Below the pieces are notes generated by a model. That model was not told the DNA's origin, ran no database searches, and worked only from the letters and a program-made list of their open reading frames with translations. A DNA stretch of 64,000 bases. Source: Sclerodactyla briareus (Eukaryota > Echinodermata > Holothuroidea > Dendrochirotida > Sclerodactylidae). Positions 36,091 through 48,203 of this stretch are shown here, one piece after another. Position 1 is the stretch's first letter; every line of letters starts with the position of its first letter. The stretch lies in the NCBI GenBank assembly GCA_026419785.1, contig JAODTK010004666.1, forward strand, positions 227,501 through 291,500. Direction: 5' to 3'. Both the position numbers and the translations under genes were made by a program.

Positions 36091-38040
36091 CAGGAATAAG
36101 CCAGTTCGCGGTCGTACGTGCGCATCGCTGGGGAATAGACGAGATCACCCTTCGCGATATCGTCCCGGCTCATTTAAAACTGTCATGTCACCATATATAA
36201 AAACTATATGAAAGTAATTCCATACCATGTTTGAAATATTATGGTTTTTTAATATGTGGGGGGGTAATCTGAGGTTTTGTGCTGGCAGGAGTGTTGATTT
36301 TCGGTAGGGGAACGTTTTCCGAAATTCTGCACACTGTACGGTCAAATAGAACTGCCATTGTCCCCTCATGACCTTGGACACAGATCATTATCATCTAATG
36401 AAACTCTCCATAACAGCTTAGTGTGTGAGAATTTGTTCTTCTTGGTAGGTTCGTTAGTCAGAAAGATCAGGGAGAAAAAATCCTCAGAACGACCATGAAA
36501 TTGCTTACAACCCAAAACTCAAAACCAAAATCCACAGGACACTTAATTGGTTAGCCATCCCTTGAATCGTTCTGAATTGACAACTTATCTTCGAGAGATA
36601 GGGATTCCCCATTTGTAGGAATACTCGAGTGAGATCTTATAAAACTGTTTAAACAGCCTAACAACAATATAGTCATGATAAAACTTAAAATTACGTACTC
36701 AAATCGAGAACCGAGTACCCTTCCTAGTGGAGTGATTTCCGAGAAAAAAGTTTCAAAATGTTTGTAAAAAAAAACTTGTTAGAACATTTTCCCTACCATT
36801 TGTGTGAGCTTAACAAAGAATATTTCAAAAACATTCGGCGAAACATGTTAAAATATTTTTTAAAACGTTTTGTGTTTGCTGAGGCTGATCCTTTCTTTGC
36901 TCATGTATGAGCTTGAGTTTGTTAGCTGCTGCGTGATTTTGTCGGAATGAGTACAGGTAGTAGGTCCATTTGTGAATTGTGACAATTATCGGCCCTCTAG
37001 TCAGCTGACGCAGTTACTTTTGCTGTGTCTTCCTAGATGAGAGTTGTCCTTCATCGTGTTAGTCATACGGTATGACTTGGTCAGCCATTCTCCGATTGTC
37101 ACATATAGAACTCGTTATAATGAGACTCGTAGTAACGTATCCGAATGCAGCCGAGTCTTCGCTTAGAAGCATCGTAGTTGAAACCGGCTTATCTTGGGAG
37201 ACTGCCTCATTTCTCTTCTGCATTATGTAATTAATTTCAAGTGTATTAGTGTGAAGGGTAATTCGTTTTAAAAGTCCGTTCGACGTGTTTTGGTGCAGGG
37301 TATCGTATTCTTTGTGTAACTTGTAGTGAGAGTCGGTAGTGATATAGTTCATATTAGTGATGTCGCACTGATCACTGGATGTTGGGTATTCGTTTTTCAC
37401 CCATGTTATTTAGGATGTTCCCGTCCAAGAGTTGAATCGTCCGAGTTGAGGGGCGTTCTGTAGGAATCGAACTGTCCTGAACAAGTTTACCCTAGCTAAG
37501 ATTTTGAATATAAGAGATTCCTCATATAGTAATGACCCTTTTATAAATAGGGATTATTAGAAAACCACGCAATATGGTCTGCTATAGATACCCTCGTTTT
37601 CATATTAGGGTAGACCGTGAAACCATGTTTCAGCATGTAGAATTCATTGTAGTGGAATGCACAGTTTGCACAACTCAATCCTGCGTCTCCGTCATCCTTA
37701 CCACTTGACACCGAAGGAGTAGAACTTGGTCGGGGCAAGGCAATTCCCTAGTTGCTCATGTCCTGTTCCGTTGCACCTCATGCTTCCGTTATCGGTTTGT
37801 CGTTTAGGAATGGAAATCTACATGATCCACATTGAAGTCATGTTCGATCTAGATGTGTTGTGTGGGTTGGGCTTTGGGTTCACCATGTTTCCACCAGTAT
37901 TCTCCGTTTGTCAGGTTTGTCAGTGCGGATTGTGTTATATGTTTCGTAACTCCCCCTATCGGACTCGGTCCAAGGTGTTCACTAAACGCTTTGTGGATCA
38001 TTATTGTTCATTTCTGGCGTAGTAAACGTTGAAGTCGTGG
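36091..38040. other. No recognised gene
   Basis: A 113-codon minus frame at 37,059-37,400 and shorter frames elsewhere show no motif I know. No repeat structure is obvious. Confidence 0.45.
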
Positions 38041-38470
38041 GCAGAGTAGCTGTTAGTCTCGGCATGTGATCTTCGATGGCACAATCATACCTTCTCTGAT
38101 CCAGATGTGCGTCTCTGGTTCGGCGACGGGATCATCCCAGTTCCCGCTTGTAATCTGCTGCCGTCTCACAATGAAGTGGGGAAATTGAGGCCAGGAAATG
38201 GGCGAGTAATCGACACGTATGCAATCTGGGACCAACAATCGAGGAAAAACCGTGACTACGGAGCTCACGGCGCACCGCAAACGATAACCCGGAATCACAA
38301 TAAAGAGGCGGGATATTACTGGGTGCGCTTCTCTCGCTACTGGTCTGCAGTCACTATCACGCCACTTAGCCACATACTGCGAACAGCACAAAAAAGGTAC
38401 CGAGCTGAGGTCAAGCAAGAACAATCCACATTTTCGTGAATGGACGACCTAAAGTTGTGCGGACGGAGGA
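38041..38470 (+). other. Unassigned open frame upstream of a LINE fragment
   Basis: A plus frame at 38,107-38,439 (110 codons) starts MRLWFGDGIIPVPACNLLP and overlaps a minus frame of 123 codons. I do not recognise either. It lies immediately upstream of the reverse transcriptase C-terminal fragment at 38,471, so it might be part of that element or the sequence into which it inserted. Confidence 0.3.
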
Positions 38471-39300
38471 AACAGCAAGGACATCACTAAATGAAAAAAT
38501 CGGTCCGGTATTCAGTGAGGATATCCGCATGCAGTTCGGGTCAATGAATGTGGGAGGCTAATCGTTCACAAAGTGAAGACTTTACTAGAGGATTACAGTG
38601 TGCAACAAAAATGGGAACCTCCAGGATGAAGTGAAACAAAAATGCAACCAAGAATATACAGAGGGGTACCGCCAGGTCCTAAGACTAACTCTGAATGGAA
38701 GAAATAAAATACTAGTGCCTAACCACGTACCGCCATACTGTAACCCATACATGCCGGCATAATGACCAGGACGAGAACGACTTGAGGGAGCTCGACCGAA
38801 AACACGGAAGATGTTTAACATGCACAGTGGTCTGCACCCGAAAAAGATTATACATAGGCTGTATCTCCCACGGCATCAGGGAGGTAGAGGCATGAACGAC
38901 GTGGGAGCAAACCGTGACTGGAGAAAAGAAAAGATGGGCTGGAGGAATACATAAGTCGAAGGGAAGGGACCATGCGCCAAGTGCAAGAGGTTGATATGGA
39001 AAGCGAACAAACCGGAGGGGGGACGAATAACAAGGAGTGGAAGTCCAGGCATGGAAACAAAGATACAGAAGAAGAATGGAAGAGTAAAACCATGCATGCC
39101 GGGCAATACCCACGTCAAGTCGGAGAGGTCATGGTCACCAGACTCGAAATTGCCCAAAGGGGGATGTTCCTCCAATGGCTTAAAATAGAAAAACAGAGGC
39201 ACTCATCGGGCGGCATGAGAAGGGACCTAATACAACCGAATCACCCAGGCAACAGTGATGGAAGTTTCGAAAGATGCTCCAATGCACAATGTGCATTTGG
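38471..39300 (+). mobile_element. Non-LTR retrotransposon ORF2 C-terminal fragment (second family)
   Basis: With frame changes the plus strand reads VFSEDIRMQFG (38,508-38,541), YTEGYRQVLRLTLNGRNK near 38,655-38,708, and RPKTRKMFNMHSGLHPKK from about 38,792. IHRLYLPRHQGGRGMNDV follows from about 38,848, and later MHAGQYPRQVGEVM near 39,091-39,133. The order FSxDIxMxFG, LNGxNK, RKTRKxxxMHxxLHP, RLYxPRxxGGRG, HGQxxRQ is that of a large family of invertebrate non-LTR reverse transcriptases, just after the catalytic palm. The YxDD box itself is not seen. Several stops and frameshifts mark it as dead. It is clearly different from the CR1-type tails in this window. Confidence 0.85.
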
Positions 39301-40320
39301 TTGTAGGAGTGCCAAGAACTGGCATGGCAATGAATAAAGTTTGCTTACCACTAGGCACGCAAATGCGCGGAATAGGCGGGATACGCGAAATTAATGTTTT
39401 GACTAAATGATGTTTTTCCTGTTCACTCGTACGCGGAATCGGCGAATACGCGAATATTTTTTTTTTTTTGGGCGGGGGTGGTCGGACCAAAAGTCGAGAG
39501 TAGGGTGGCAATTAGAATCGCGTGTCTCCTTATTTCCCTCTATTTCGACTGTTATAGACCTGCATAGTCTATTGCATCATTTAACTGCGCCATATGTTCG
39601 AATAGTTGGCATGATAAATTGTTGAAGCGTATTATAGCCTGATCATGCGGGATTTTCCCGGCCAAGATCTCGGGGAATTTTTTGTACTCGAGTTCGGTAT
39701 ACCTACTCATAGAATGGATCACCCGAAAATGTATTTTCAGGGCTCGTTTTGCTCCACCAAGCAAACATACTGACAAGTGTAATGTCAGAATTCATTCTTC
39801 TTGATGAAAAATGGAGTGAAAGACTAGTTGCCACTGGTATAGGCTACAACCCCTGTCCCATATGCCTTATACCTCCAGGGAGTAACGACAGGATCACAAC
39901 AGAGACCCAGCTGATGAAACAAGCACTCCACTGAAGCGCCCACTTCATCAAAAAGACCTCATAATTTCTGCGTAGGCCCCGAGGATTCATTACAATCAGA
40001 CTACCTATTATCTACGGCTGTGAATGTAATAATATAATAAGAATAATATACTTGATAATGATGATAATGATCTAATATTTAATAATAATAATAAAATGAA
40101 AATTAAATTGAAAAAAGAATATCCAAGAGGACAATTGATTAGCTCTAGAATCCAAGACGAGGTATTCATCTGCGTCGGGACTAGTGAGGGACTGTCAGCT
40201 ATCCTTTGTACTTTCGCTACTTCGTGGTCAACTTTATTTGTTCATCTCAGTGAGATTGCCTTCCCCGTGTTTCAGATACATGAAGAACTTCTGTTGGTAC
40301 ATTGTGCAGTTGCACAATTA
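39301..40320. other. No recognised gene; AT-rich patch near 40,025-40,096
   Basis: Short overlapping frames only. A T run (39,459-39,470) and an imperfect (ATA)n/(GAT)n patch at 40,025-40,096 are the visible simple repeats. Confidence 0.45.
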
Positions 40321-42729
40321 CAAATACCCCTATGACGCCCGCTTTCCTCAACACTAAATATTCAGCTGTCCTGTGGTTTTTTGTATGTCACTACTATGTC
40401 ACTACTACTATAAATGTTAATCGCGCAAGTGACCAATATATTTCACCAAAATTACTCCTCCGTCACAAAGAACAACACAGTGTTCTTGTACTCACCATAG
40501 AGAAGCTACACACGACAAATTTCAGCTTGATCAGACCAAGCGCATTCTGGACTTCGTGTTTACAAGGATCCCCACTTTTTGTTTGGGACCTCAATGACCC
40601 TGAAACCGTGGTTTCATGTAACGCATCGTTTATACAGTTGCGACGACCTGAGCCGTTAAAATTAATGTGTCATAACTATTGTGCCACGTGTGTTATCGCG
40701 AATATATAAATTGAGATTGTGAGCTGAATTACAAGGCTTCGCTTCGTGACATATCCTCATTGGCAGTTACCTGTCTACGATAACCGTTTATGGCTACTAA
40801 CTTCCAATTAGCCCACGACAGCTATTGACTAGAGGCTTGTAACACTCTCCACGAAAGACAAGATCAAGATTTCCTCTCTCTGTTATTACCGATCGCCGCT
40901 GTTATTGTTCAATGATGTTATGACCTTATAGGAAGGCAAAGGCCGTGCATCTATTGCCATTTGCTGTAGTTTTGGCTAAATTGTACTGATTTAGCGGAAA
41001 TGGGCAATTGCTTGGTGTAGCTAATGCGTGAAGGGTCAGTGTTTCCTTGCTTGCAGTTCATAGGCCGTACGGGCAAACTCGCACACCTTCCTCCATGCTT
41101 TATCGGTAAACTCTCCATTCCCTTGAACACGAAGGTCAATGACACGATGAGAGGCACGTTGCTGCTCAGTGACTATGTTCTATAGGAAAAAGTAGTTGGT
41201 CGGAAAGTGTTTAATTATCGGATGAAGACCAATGTTAATTGCTTCACTCTACACTTCTGAAACACCCTGACCAGACAATCGAATCAAATAGGCACATAAC
41301 AAAACGGCATGAAACATATGACCCTATTTCGTCGATTAACTAATAATTTTCCGTATAATAGACAAGAACTAGTGAGTGCTTAACAAGTTCTTTGCTGACC
41401 GGTGCCTATGTCGTTTTTTGATCCCTGTCATTTGTCCAGGTGTTATTAGAGTGTACAGATAGCTAATATAATCACTAAAGTTGCATTACTTCGATCGAGG
41501 AGGGGTTACCATTGAGGAAATTTCCTACACAATGGGCCTTCATGTGGAATGCTAATATTGGATTACGTGCACCTATCATATAACCTGAAATTATATTTGG
41601 TATTAGAATACAACCTGACAGTGCGTGTTAAGCGATTCGACTAGTTTCCCCCCTTGTCCTCGGTGACACATGAACATATCAGATCCAATCATCGCTTCCA
41701 CTGAGTGCTAAGGTACCCCAAGATGGTGATATCGTTGTATGGTTCGACGAACGATCAGTATTACAAACATTACAGAGATGTGTCTTTGAGAGAATTTATT
41801 CTGAATATGATTATGATGACGGGCCATTTACGATGATACAATGAACTACCATGAATCCGGGTTTTCATAATTGTTTGAATGATACCATACTAATCACTAT
41901 TAATACGAACGAGAGAGGAGAATAGTAGTATCGGTTGCTGGAATCAATGAAGGGGCAATATGTCATGCCATCGACTATATAAAAAAGGGGGTAGGTAGTT
42001 GAGTTGGACTAGACCAAGTTTCAGTGGACAAAACATATCCTTAACTTGGAGACATTGAAGAAGGCAGATCCAATGCCTTTTGGCGAGCGCTCCTACTACA
42101 AACCCGCATAATTAATAATCGAAATGTGAAATTTAGTATCCGATAATCAAAAAAAGATTGTTTCACTCACCAGTAAAGAACACGATGCAAACGTCCTTCA
42201 TTATTGTTATCCAAATTAGTGGACCCCAGTTTTGAGCATGTCATAGTTCCCAATCAGGTTCGATATTCACTCTAACCCTATCGAATAATATCGTCTTTCA
42301 ATAACAATACAGCAGTCTACCAGAACACATTATTAACGGTTTGTAAGTCACCATTTGGTCATCTATCAGGTGTATCACACATCACACTTTGAAATCATAG
42401 ACAACGAAACTGTTTTACAGACACGTGTGGCAAATAGCGTAAATTATAACATTTTTTGCTGTGTGTTGGAAATATTCCTAAGACGCGGCAGACGACGACA
42501 CACTCCGGTTTTAGTCCAAATCCTAAAAAAAAAACGCACCATATCATTTTCAAGTGCTGAACTAGCATTAGGGACATGACGTTGTACAAACTATCAGCGC
42601 AGGTGTGGGTGGGGGTGTTGAAAAGGGGATAATACGACATTGAATAGAGCATTGTTGTTCATTGTGTTATCAATCAACACATTTGACTGTTCCGTTCATG
42701 ATTACATCTACAAGGTAACGGAGTCGCGA

Positions 42730-43390
42730 GGAGTAGCCAAGACGGTGACTCGATAATTGTTATCGTCGTATCGAACTAACTTGTCGACCACTACCTGAGT
42801 AACTGTACAATATCGATTCTTCGACTTTCTGACCGCTAGTGGAATGGTAGCTGTCCCGAATTAGGAATTCGCGGTTGTCAGTATTTTTGTAATAAATGAA
42901 GTCGTAACGAGTTCCCTTCGCAGCTAGTTCACCAAGAAAAGGCATTCCGATACTGGTTTTCTCAGTTGTGAACTTGATGCTTTCATGTGCAATCTTAAGC
43001 TAGTTCCAAAAATTGCTCTCGAGAATCCGGTCATGGCCTGCGGATAAAAAATATCATCAATATACCTGTAATCAGAATTTCGAATTCGAGCTGTCCCATG
43101 AAGATGTTAGCAAAGAGCGCGGAGGCCATTTGGGAAGTCCGAAGTGAAACCGAGACAAAATTGTTTTCATCGAACACATCCGTCTAAATGGCCATAGGCT
43201 TGCCTGCTTGGGTTTTCGAGGATATTATGGCCAATATTACATATGTGTAGCCGGTCAGATGGTCACATTATGTTGATTCTGATGTGGCTTCATGGAGAGA
43301 GATCCAGATACTTGATGATTGCACGGCAGCTTCAATAGTATCTGTCCCGGGGTCAGTTGAATTCACATCAGAGTTTGGAAAGGGACCATT
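42730..43390 (-). pseudogene. Penelope-type reverse transcriptase fragment in unit A
   Basis: Read on the minus strand, a motif A-like SDVNS followed by DTIEAAV lies near 43,345-43,375. SALFANIFMGQLEFE (the motif B region) lies near 43,090-43,125. YRYIDDIF contains the YIDD box at 43,053-43,064. Next come IKFTTEKTSIGMPFL-type text across a frame change, FIYYKNTDNREFLIRDSYH, and SILYSYS. This order (DVxS, FANxFMGxLE, YIDDIF, FYxKxTD, DSxHP-like, I-YSQ-like) matches PLE reverse transcriptases. Frames change at least three times. No GIY-YIG region was found downstream (towards lower coordinates), so this may be an endonuclease-less or truncated copy. Confidence 0.82.
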
Positions 43391-45679
43391 AGCCTTTCTT
43401 AGACCTATATCTCACAACACGAGAAGCGGGTTTAATTCAGACTAGGCTTCAGTGCACAACCCCGTGTATAGGGAGTACTCTACCACGAATAAAGGTAAGT
43501 GGATATATAACCGCAACAGAACAAAGCTGAAAAATGTTTCAACCGACTGTAATTACTCATTCACACAGTGTTGCCGAAAGGTAACACACGATTGCAATTA
43601 ACGTACAAACAGCTGATCATTCCATTAAATATATTTTGTAGAATATTTGGATTCCAACTGAGACTTGATTTGCTCCTCCCCCCGAATCTATTTATACTAT
43701 GTAGGGTGAGTCAAATTAAGGTTGGTTGATCTATTCAGTACGACCGTTGCTTAGGCAGCTGCGACGGGAGTATTTTACCCGTACCTAATCGCTAATGCTA
43801 TATTGCACGCTGGTAAATACAATTAGGATCATTGGACGATGGAAATAAAGTTTTCTCCAAGAGAATCACCTGATCACAAGCAGCAATGATTTTCGGGATG
43901 AACGAGCTCTCTAAATAAAGTACAACCACAGAACGTTGTTGACAGCTTTGAATTCCGAATGTTCAGAATTGACCTATTGTGCACGCTTTGCTCGTTCTCA
44001 CAATTGGCTGAGTGTGGCGAGATGTGCTATATCTAACGATTTGTAGAATAGCCTTTAGATGGTGAGTCTTCACTATACGATAATTCCATCTCGAATATGC
44101 TCTTGACAATTGAATACAAATTGTGTTAGCATCAAAAAAAATTGTAGTTGAGGCAAATAATTAGTTTATTTGTATTATTACTGGCATGGGCATGAGTACC
44201 ATATGCGCTTTGATATCCTCTGTAGTAAACATATAAACTAGGTTTCTATTTAATTCTGATGATTTGTCTTGTGAGGAATTGGTGATGTTTCTCTTGTTGA
44301 AAGAGAAAGCTGTATCATAGCTTCCTTCGAGAGCTCAAATGGTTAGTATGTGAAAAACATGATAATGTCTTTTCGAATTGACCATGTTTTGGCACCAGCG
44401 TTATCCCGTATTCGAATACTTGGGCGAAGTAAAAATGACTTACAATTGATTCATCGTGTTAGTACATGTTAGTGATGCTTCCTTGTTGCGGTTTGAAGGT
44501 TTATCATCGTCTCTTTGAGAAACTCGACAACTAGTCACCTTGGGAAACAGAACCTGCAATGGTTTTGCCGAATATATTGTCACTATTTAGGTGCATCATG
44601 CGTTATTATATGTAATATTTTCTTGTATGTATACCTGTATACTTACAGTTGTTTATTATTTGATAATTGTTGCTCGGGTGTGCAGAATGTTTATAACTAG
44701 AGGTGCTGTGTGAGAGATTTCATGTAAATATGCATTGACCTCAGTAAAACTGGTCTTTGCACTACCCTTTAAAAGATCGCCTACAATAATCATCGTCTTG
44801 TTTGGGTCAGATCGCAATCAAGACAAAACAGTGATCAAACCTGTCTTCTTAGCTGTGAATACTGTATTGTCTATAATCATGCAGAGAACAGTTTGTCGTG
44901 ACACTATTTCATCCACTTTTTTTTCCTTTTTTTAAATGTTTCACACTCAGAACTAGACAAACCATTGATAAAGGTACTCGCATACAAATACACTTCGTTA
45001 CATGTACCAATAATCACCAAAGTATTTCGTTATATTATATTTTCCTTATGATATATTAGAATAAATATAATTCACAGAGATGAATCAACGGCATTTGCCA
45101 TGGTATTACACCTGCCTCGTCTCTATGCGTTTTTTTCACTAGTCAGAGGCATTTTACCAGATTAAACATGACCATAACACTACGACGCAATGCGACCTCA
45201 TGAAAAAACACTAAAAAGACCCTATCCCATGACCCTATCCAGTGAGGGTAGATACGCACCGTCTCGGATGAGTTCCTGTTTGCTCCTTAATTCTATCCAT
45301 AGCCCTAATCCACCCTACCCAGAAACTATCGGTACGACACAATACGACAAGCCGATCGAGAAAAAACATTCGAAGCAAAAGCACTGTGCATCGGCTGCAA
45401 GTGACCCGCTATGGCCAATCCATAGAGTAATTAGTTTTGTCAACCCCAGAAAACCTGTAAAGTAACTGTATCCTGTGTATTCGATCATAACTCTAGCCCC
45501 GCCTGTAAACGTATACTGATGAGGATCCCATTTCCTGTTGACTGATCACTACTGGTCGTGCAATCAATCACTTTCCGTCAACTAAGGTAGGCTGCCATAC
45601 TCTGAGGGTGAAATTCGGGCTTTGTATACACCACAACAACCTTCACAGAGACTAAATTGTGCTACCATTCGAGAGTATG

Positions 45680-45960
45680 TTTCCAGGTTCCCCGGCTCCT
45701 CAGGGTACCCAGGTTCCGGAGGAGTGGTCAGAGCTCAATGATCGTCCATCAAACGAGGTTGTGAAACGACAGCTCTGGAAGCGTAATTTTACTGGTTACA
45801 ATCCAACCTCGGTATTATTTGAGCACTAGTTGAGAAGAGATGGCGAGTTGTCGCCAGTGCTTTTCACGATCACACACACACCTACACGCACATCAGGGTT
45901 CTCTATTAGCCTAGTGTAGCTCCCTGACCCGCAGTGAAAATTAAATCAATCTCTCTGATT
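45680..45960 (+). mobile_element. SINE-like tail inside unit A
   Basis: It matches the 3' part of the element at 33,495-34,030. Shared pieces are GAGTGGTCAGAGCTC-like, GATCGTCCATC, GAGCACTAGTTGAG, GGCGAGTTGTCGCC, CACGATCA and a closing AAATTAAATCAATC. The tRNA-like head is not visible upstream. A CA run replaces the A run of the other copy. Confidence 0.7.
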
Positions 45961-46419
45961 GAAATTAATCTAAACTTGTACTTTATGATAGAAACCAATA
46001 ATTTTCTACTATCTTGTTCATATTCTGCATAGCTGAAGACTCATTACTGGAGAAATGGGCTCTCTATAACATTAATAAGGGTTATCGTTCAAGTGAAAAT
46101 TTATTCGCCACACGTGCCAATCAATTCTTCGCGCCAATAAAAAACTACAAACAATAAATATTCAAGCATAGGCGACGATTTTTGAAGCGACCCACATAAT
46201 AAAATAATAACATCAACCTAACAGGAAACATATCTCAGCCACCTCCCCAGCTTGTGGACCACGAGTTTTCCTCAACTATATATAAATCATAAACCATCAT
46301 GTTCAACTCACAATTTCTACCCATGACACTTTCTGTCCCAGATTCGTCTGATCTCAAATCCTAATGAATCTATTGTTTAACGGATAACCTCAGTAACGTC
46401 CATAGTGACATGGATGTAA

Positions 46420-47095
46420 CGATCTGGTAGAAAACGATATTCTTCGTGCACCCTTATATAAAGTTCGTTTCGACTCATCTACGTATTGGCATATTCTAAA
46501 ATTGACATACTGTTACTAATGTAACCAACAACTATCATCATATTACAGCTCTGCTGCTATTACTAAGCAATAATTGTTGTTTAAATTGGATGATCTGTTC
46601 TGTAATCCGTGTCTAATGTTTTAATGTAAAGAGCTAGCCTCCCAACGATATACCATCGGGGCTACACATTATCCGCATGGGAAGTTCATTCGGCTAATCA
46701 ACGTATTGTCATATTCTGGCAATTGACAGATCGTTTACTATATAACCAACAACTTCAATCCTATTACAGCCCTGATGATGTTCCTAATCAAAAGACTTTA
46801 TTTGAATTGATTGATCTGTTATGTCTCTCGTGTCTCAATTGTGTTCATGTCAAGATCTAGTAGCCCTAACTATTATCATCGTGCTAACACATTAAACTTC
46901 AGGGAAGTTCCTATTCAGGCTATCAAGGTATTGTCATTCTAGAAGATTGAGCAGATTGTTACTAAGTAACCGAAGCAACTTCAATCATATTACACCGCCC
47001 TGATGAGGTTCCTATCAAAAGACGTGTTATTAATTGAGTGATCTGTTATGTATACGTTTCTATCGGGGGCGTTTAGCTTTAATAAAAGAAACGTG
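46420..47095 (+). repeat. About three 220-bp tandem subrepeats in unit A
   Basis: The words ACGTATTG(T/G)CATATTCT, ATTGACA, ACCAACAACT or close variants, ATATTACAG, GATCTGTT and CGTGTCT recur in order near 46,480, 46,700 and 46,925. This gives a period of about 220 bp. The third unit passes directly into the (ATGT)n block. Confidence 0.75.
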
Positions 47096-47105
47096 TTTGA
47101 AAATG

Positions 47106-47185
47106 TTATGTATGTATGTATTATGTATGTATGTATGTATGTTGTATGTATGTTGTATGGTATGTATGTATGTATGTATGTAGTA
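47106..47185 (+). repeat. (ATGT)n microsatellite in unit A
   Basis: ATGT units with occasional one-base losses. The counterpart in unit B is at 56,614-56,706. It explains Tyr, Val and Met-rich or His and Tyr-rich open frames on both strands. Confidence 0.95.
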
Positions 47186-48104
47186 GTATTTTCCGCAGTC
47201 AAGTGTTCCGGCGAAAAATCAGTTCTCATTCATTGATCCCTTTTACCAATTCCAAAAACAATCAGGCATTTTCTCAGTCGAACGTTATGAGTGAACCCGT
47301 CTGGATCTCGAGAAGTGCCTCTTGTCACCTTATACCACAGCTCCATCACATACTGATCATGCAGCCCCTCACGTGTATTGGAGGCGACATAATTACACTG
47401 CGTAATTCCCAGGGCAGGAGTCCACTAGAATGAGCATTCCTCTCTCCAAATGGCCTAAACTGTTCTAAAATACGTTCAAACTTCCATTGGTACAGCTGTG
47501 GGGGCACCAGGAAGGCCAGGTCATTGTGATATGCTGTGTTGCACTAAGTTTGGAGAACTTCTATCATACATGACTTCTTTTCCACAATTTGGCGGATCTT
47601 GAACGTTGTAAAGATAATCGACATTTTGGGTAAGAATATGCCATTACCGCAAACTTTGTTTCAACACCTGTGGTGAACGTTTGTCAGGTCATGAACTGTC
47701 TTTTGAACGAATTCCCTTGGCAAAGTGGCGGCGAACATCGCTTTCGCCAACCTGAAGATAAATTATCTTCTTAAAAGGGCTGTCGGATACTGTCCCATTC
47801 GGCTGTGGAGTCATGATAATTGAAACGGTCATAAAATAATTCAGTTCATTCCCATCTATTCCTGGTGTCTGACAGGATGTCGACTTGTTTCTGCTGACAC
47901 AATGGAACTCCAACTCTTCCAAACGCATCCCAGCCCATAAGCCAGTCTCTTTCTTGGTGTTCTCGGTAGAATGCCATCAACTGTCCATGTATGTCGATGT
48001 CATTCTGACGATTATTGTTGAAGCAAAGCGATCAGTTTTCCCCATCAAACTGAATTTCCTACAGTCCATTTGAGATTCTCCGTGATAAATCATGGGTGGT
48101 CTGT

Positions 48105-48203
48105 AAAATACCCCTATGACGCCCCTTTCTCTAAAAACTGAATGGTTCAGCTGTACTGTGTTTTGTATGTCACTACTACTAGGACTAATCGAACCACGCA
48201 AAG
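48105..48203 (+). repeat. Start of tandem unit B, before the interruption
   Basis: AAATACCCCTATGACGCCC, ATTCAGCTGT/GTTCAGCTGT, TTTTGTATGTCACTACTA and TAATCG...CGCAAG match the start of unit A (40,322-40,428). The match stops near 48,203 and resumes near 49,788. Confidence 0.75.

Larger units (their letters stand above)
40321..48104. repeat. Tandem unit A, about 7.8 kb, containing a PLE reverse transcriptase
   Basis: The block beginning AAATACCCCTATGACGCCC at about 40,322 recurs at about 48,105, where a second unit starts. Nearly all the sequence between recurs at 49,788-57,642. Landmarks in both units, in order: CACCATAGAGAAG, CATAGGCCGTACG, CAGTGGACAAAACATATCC, a minus-strand reverse transcriptase, a SINE-like tail, 220-bp subrepeats, an (ATGT)n block, and GGCTGTGGAGTCATGATAA. 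The unit is longer than a typical PLE (roughly 2.5-4 kb), so it contains other material. No other domain in it is recognisable. On the minus strand near 47,760-47,840 a conserved phrase VSIIMTPQPNGTVSD is open in both units. Confidence 0.88.

Noticed and set aside
38712-39202. Minus-strand frames of 81 to 133 codons
   Set aside because: They are shadows of the plus-strand retrotransposon C-terminal fragment.
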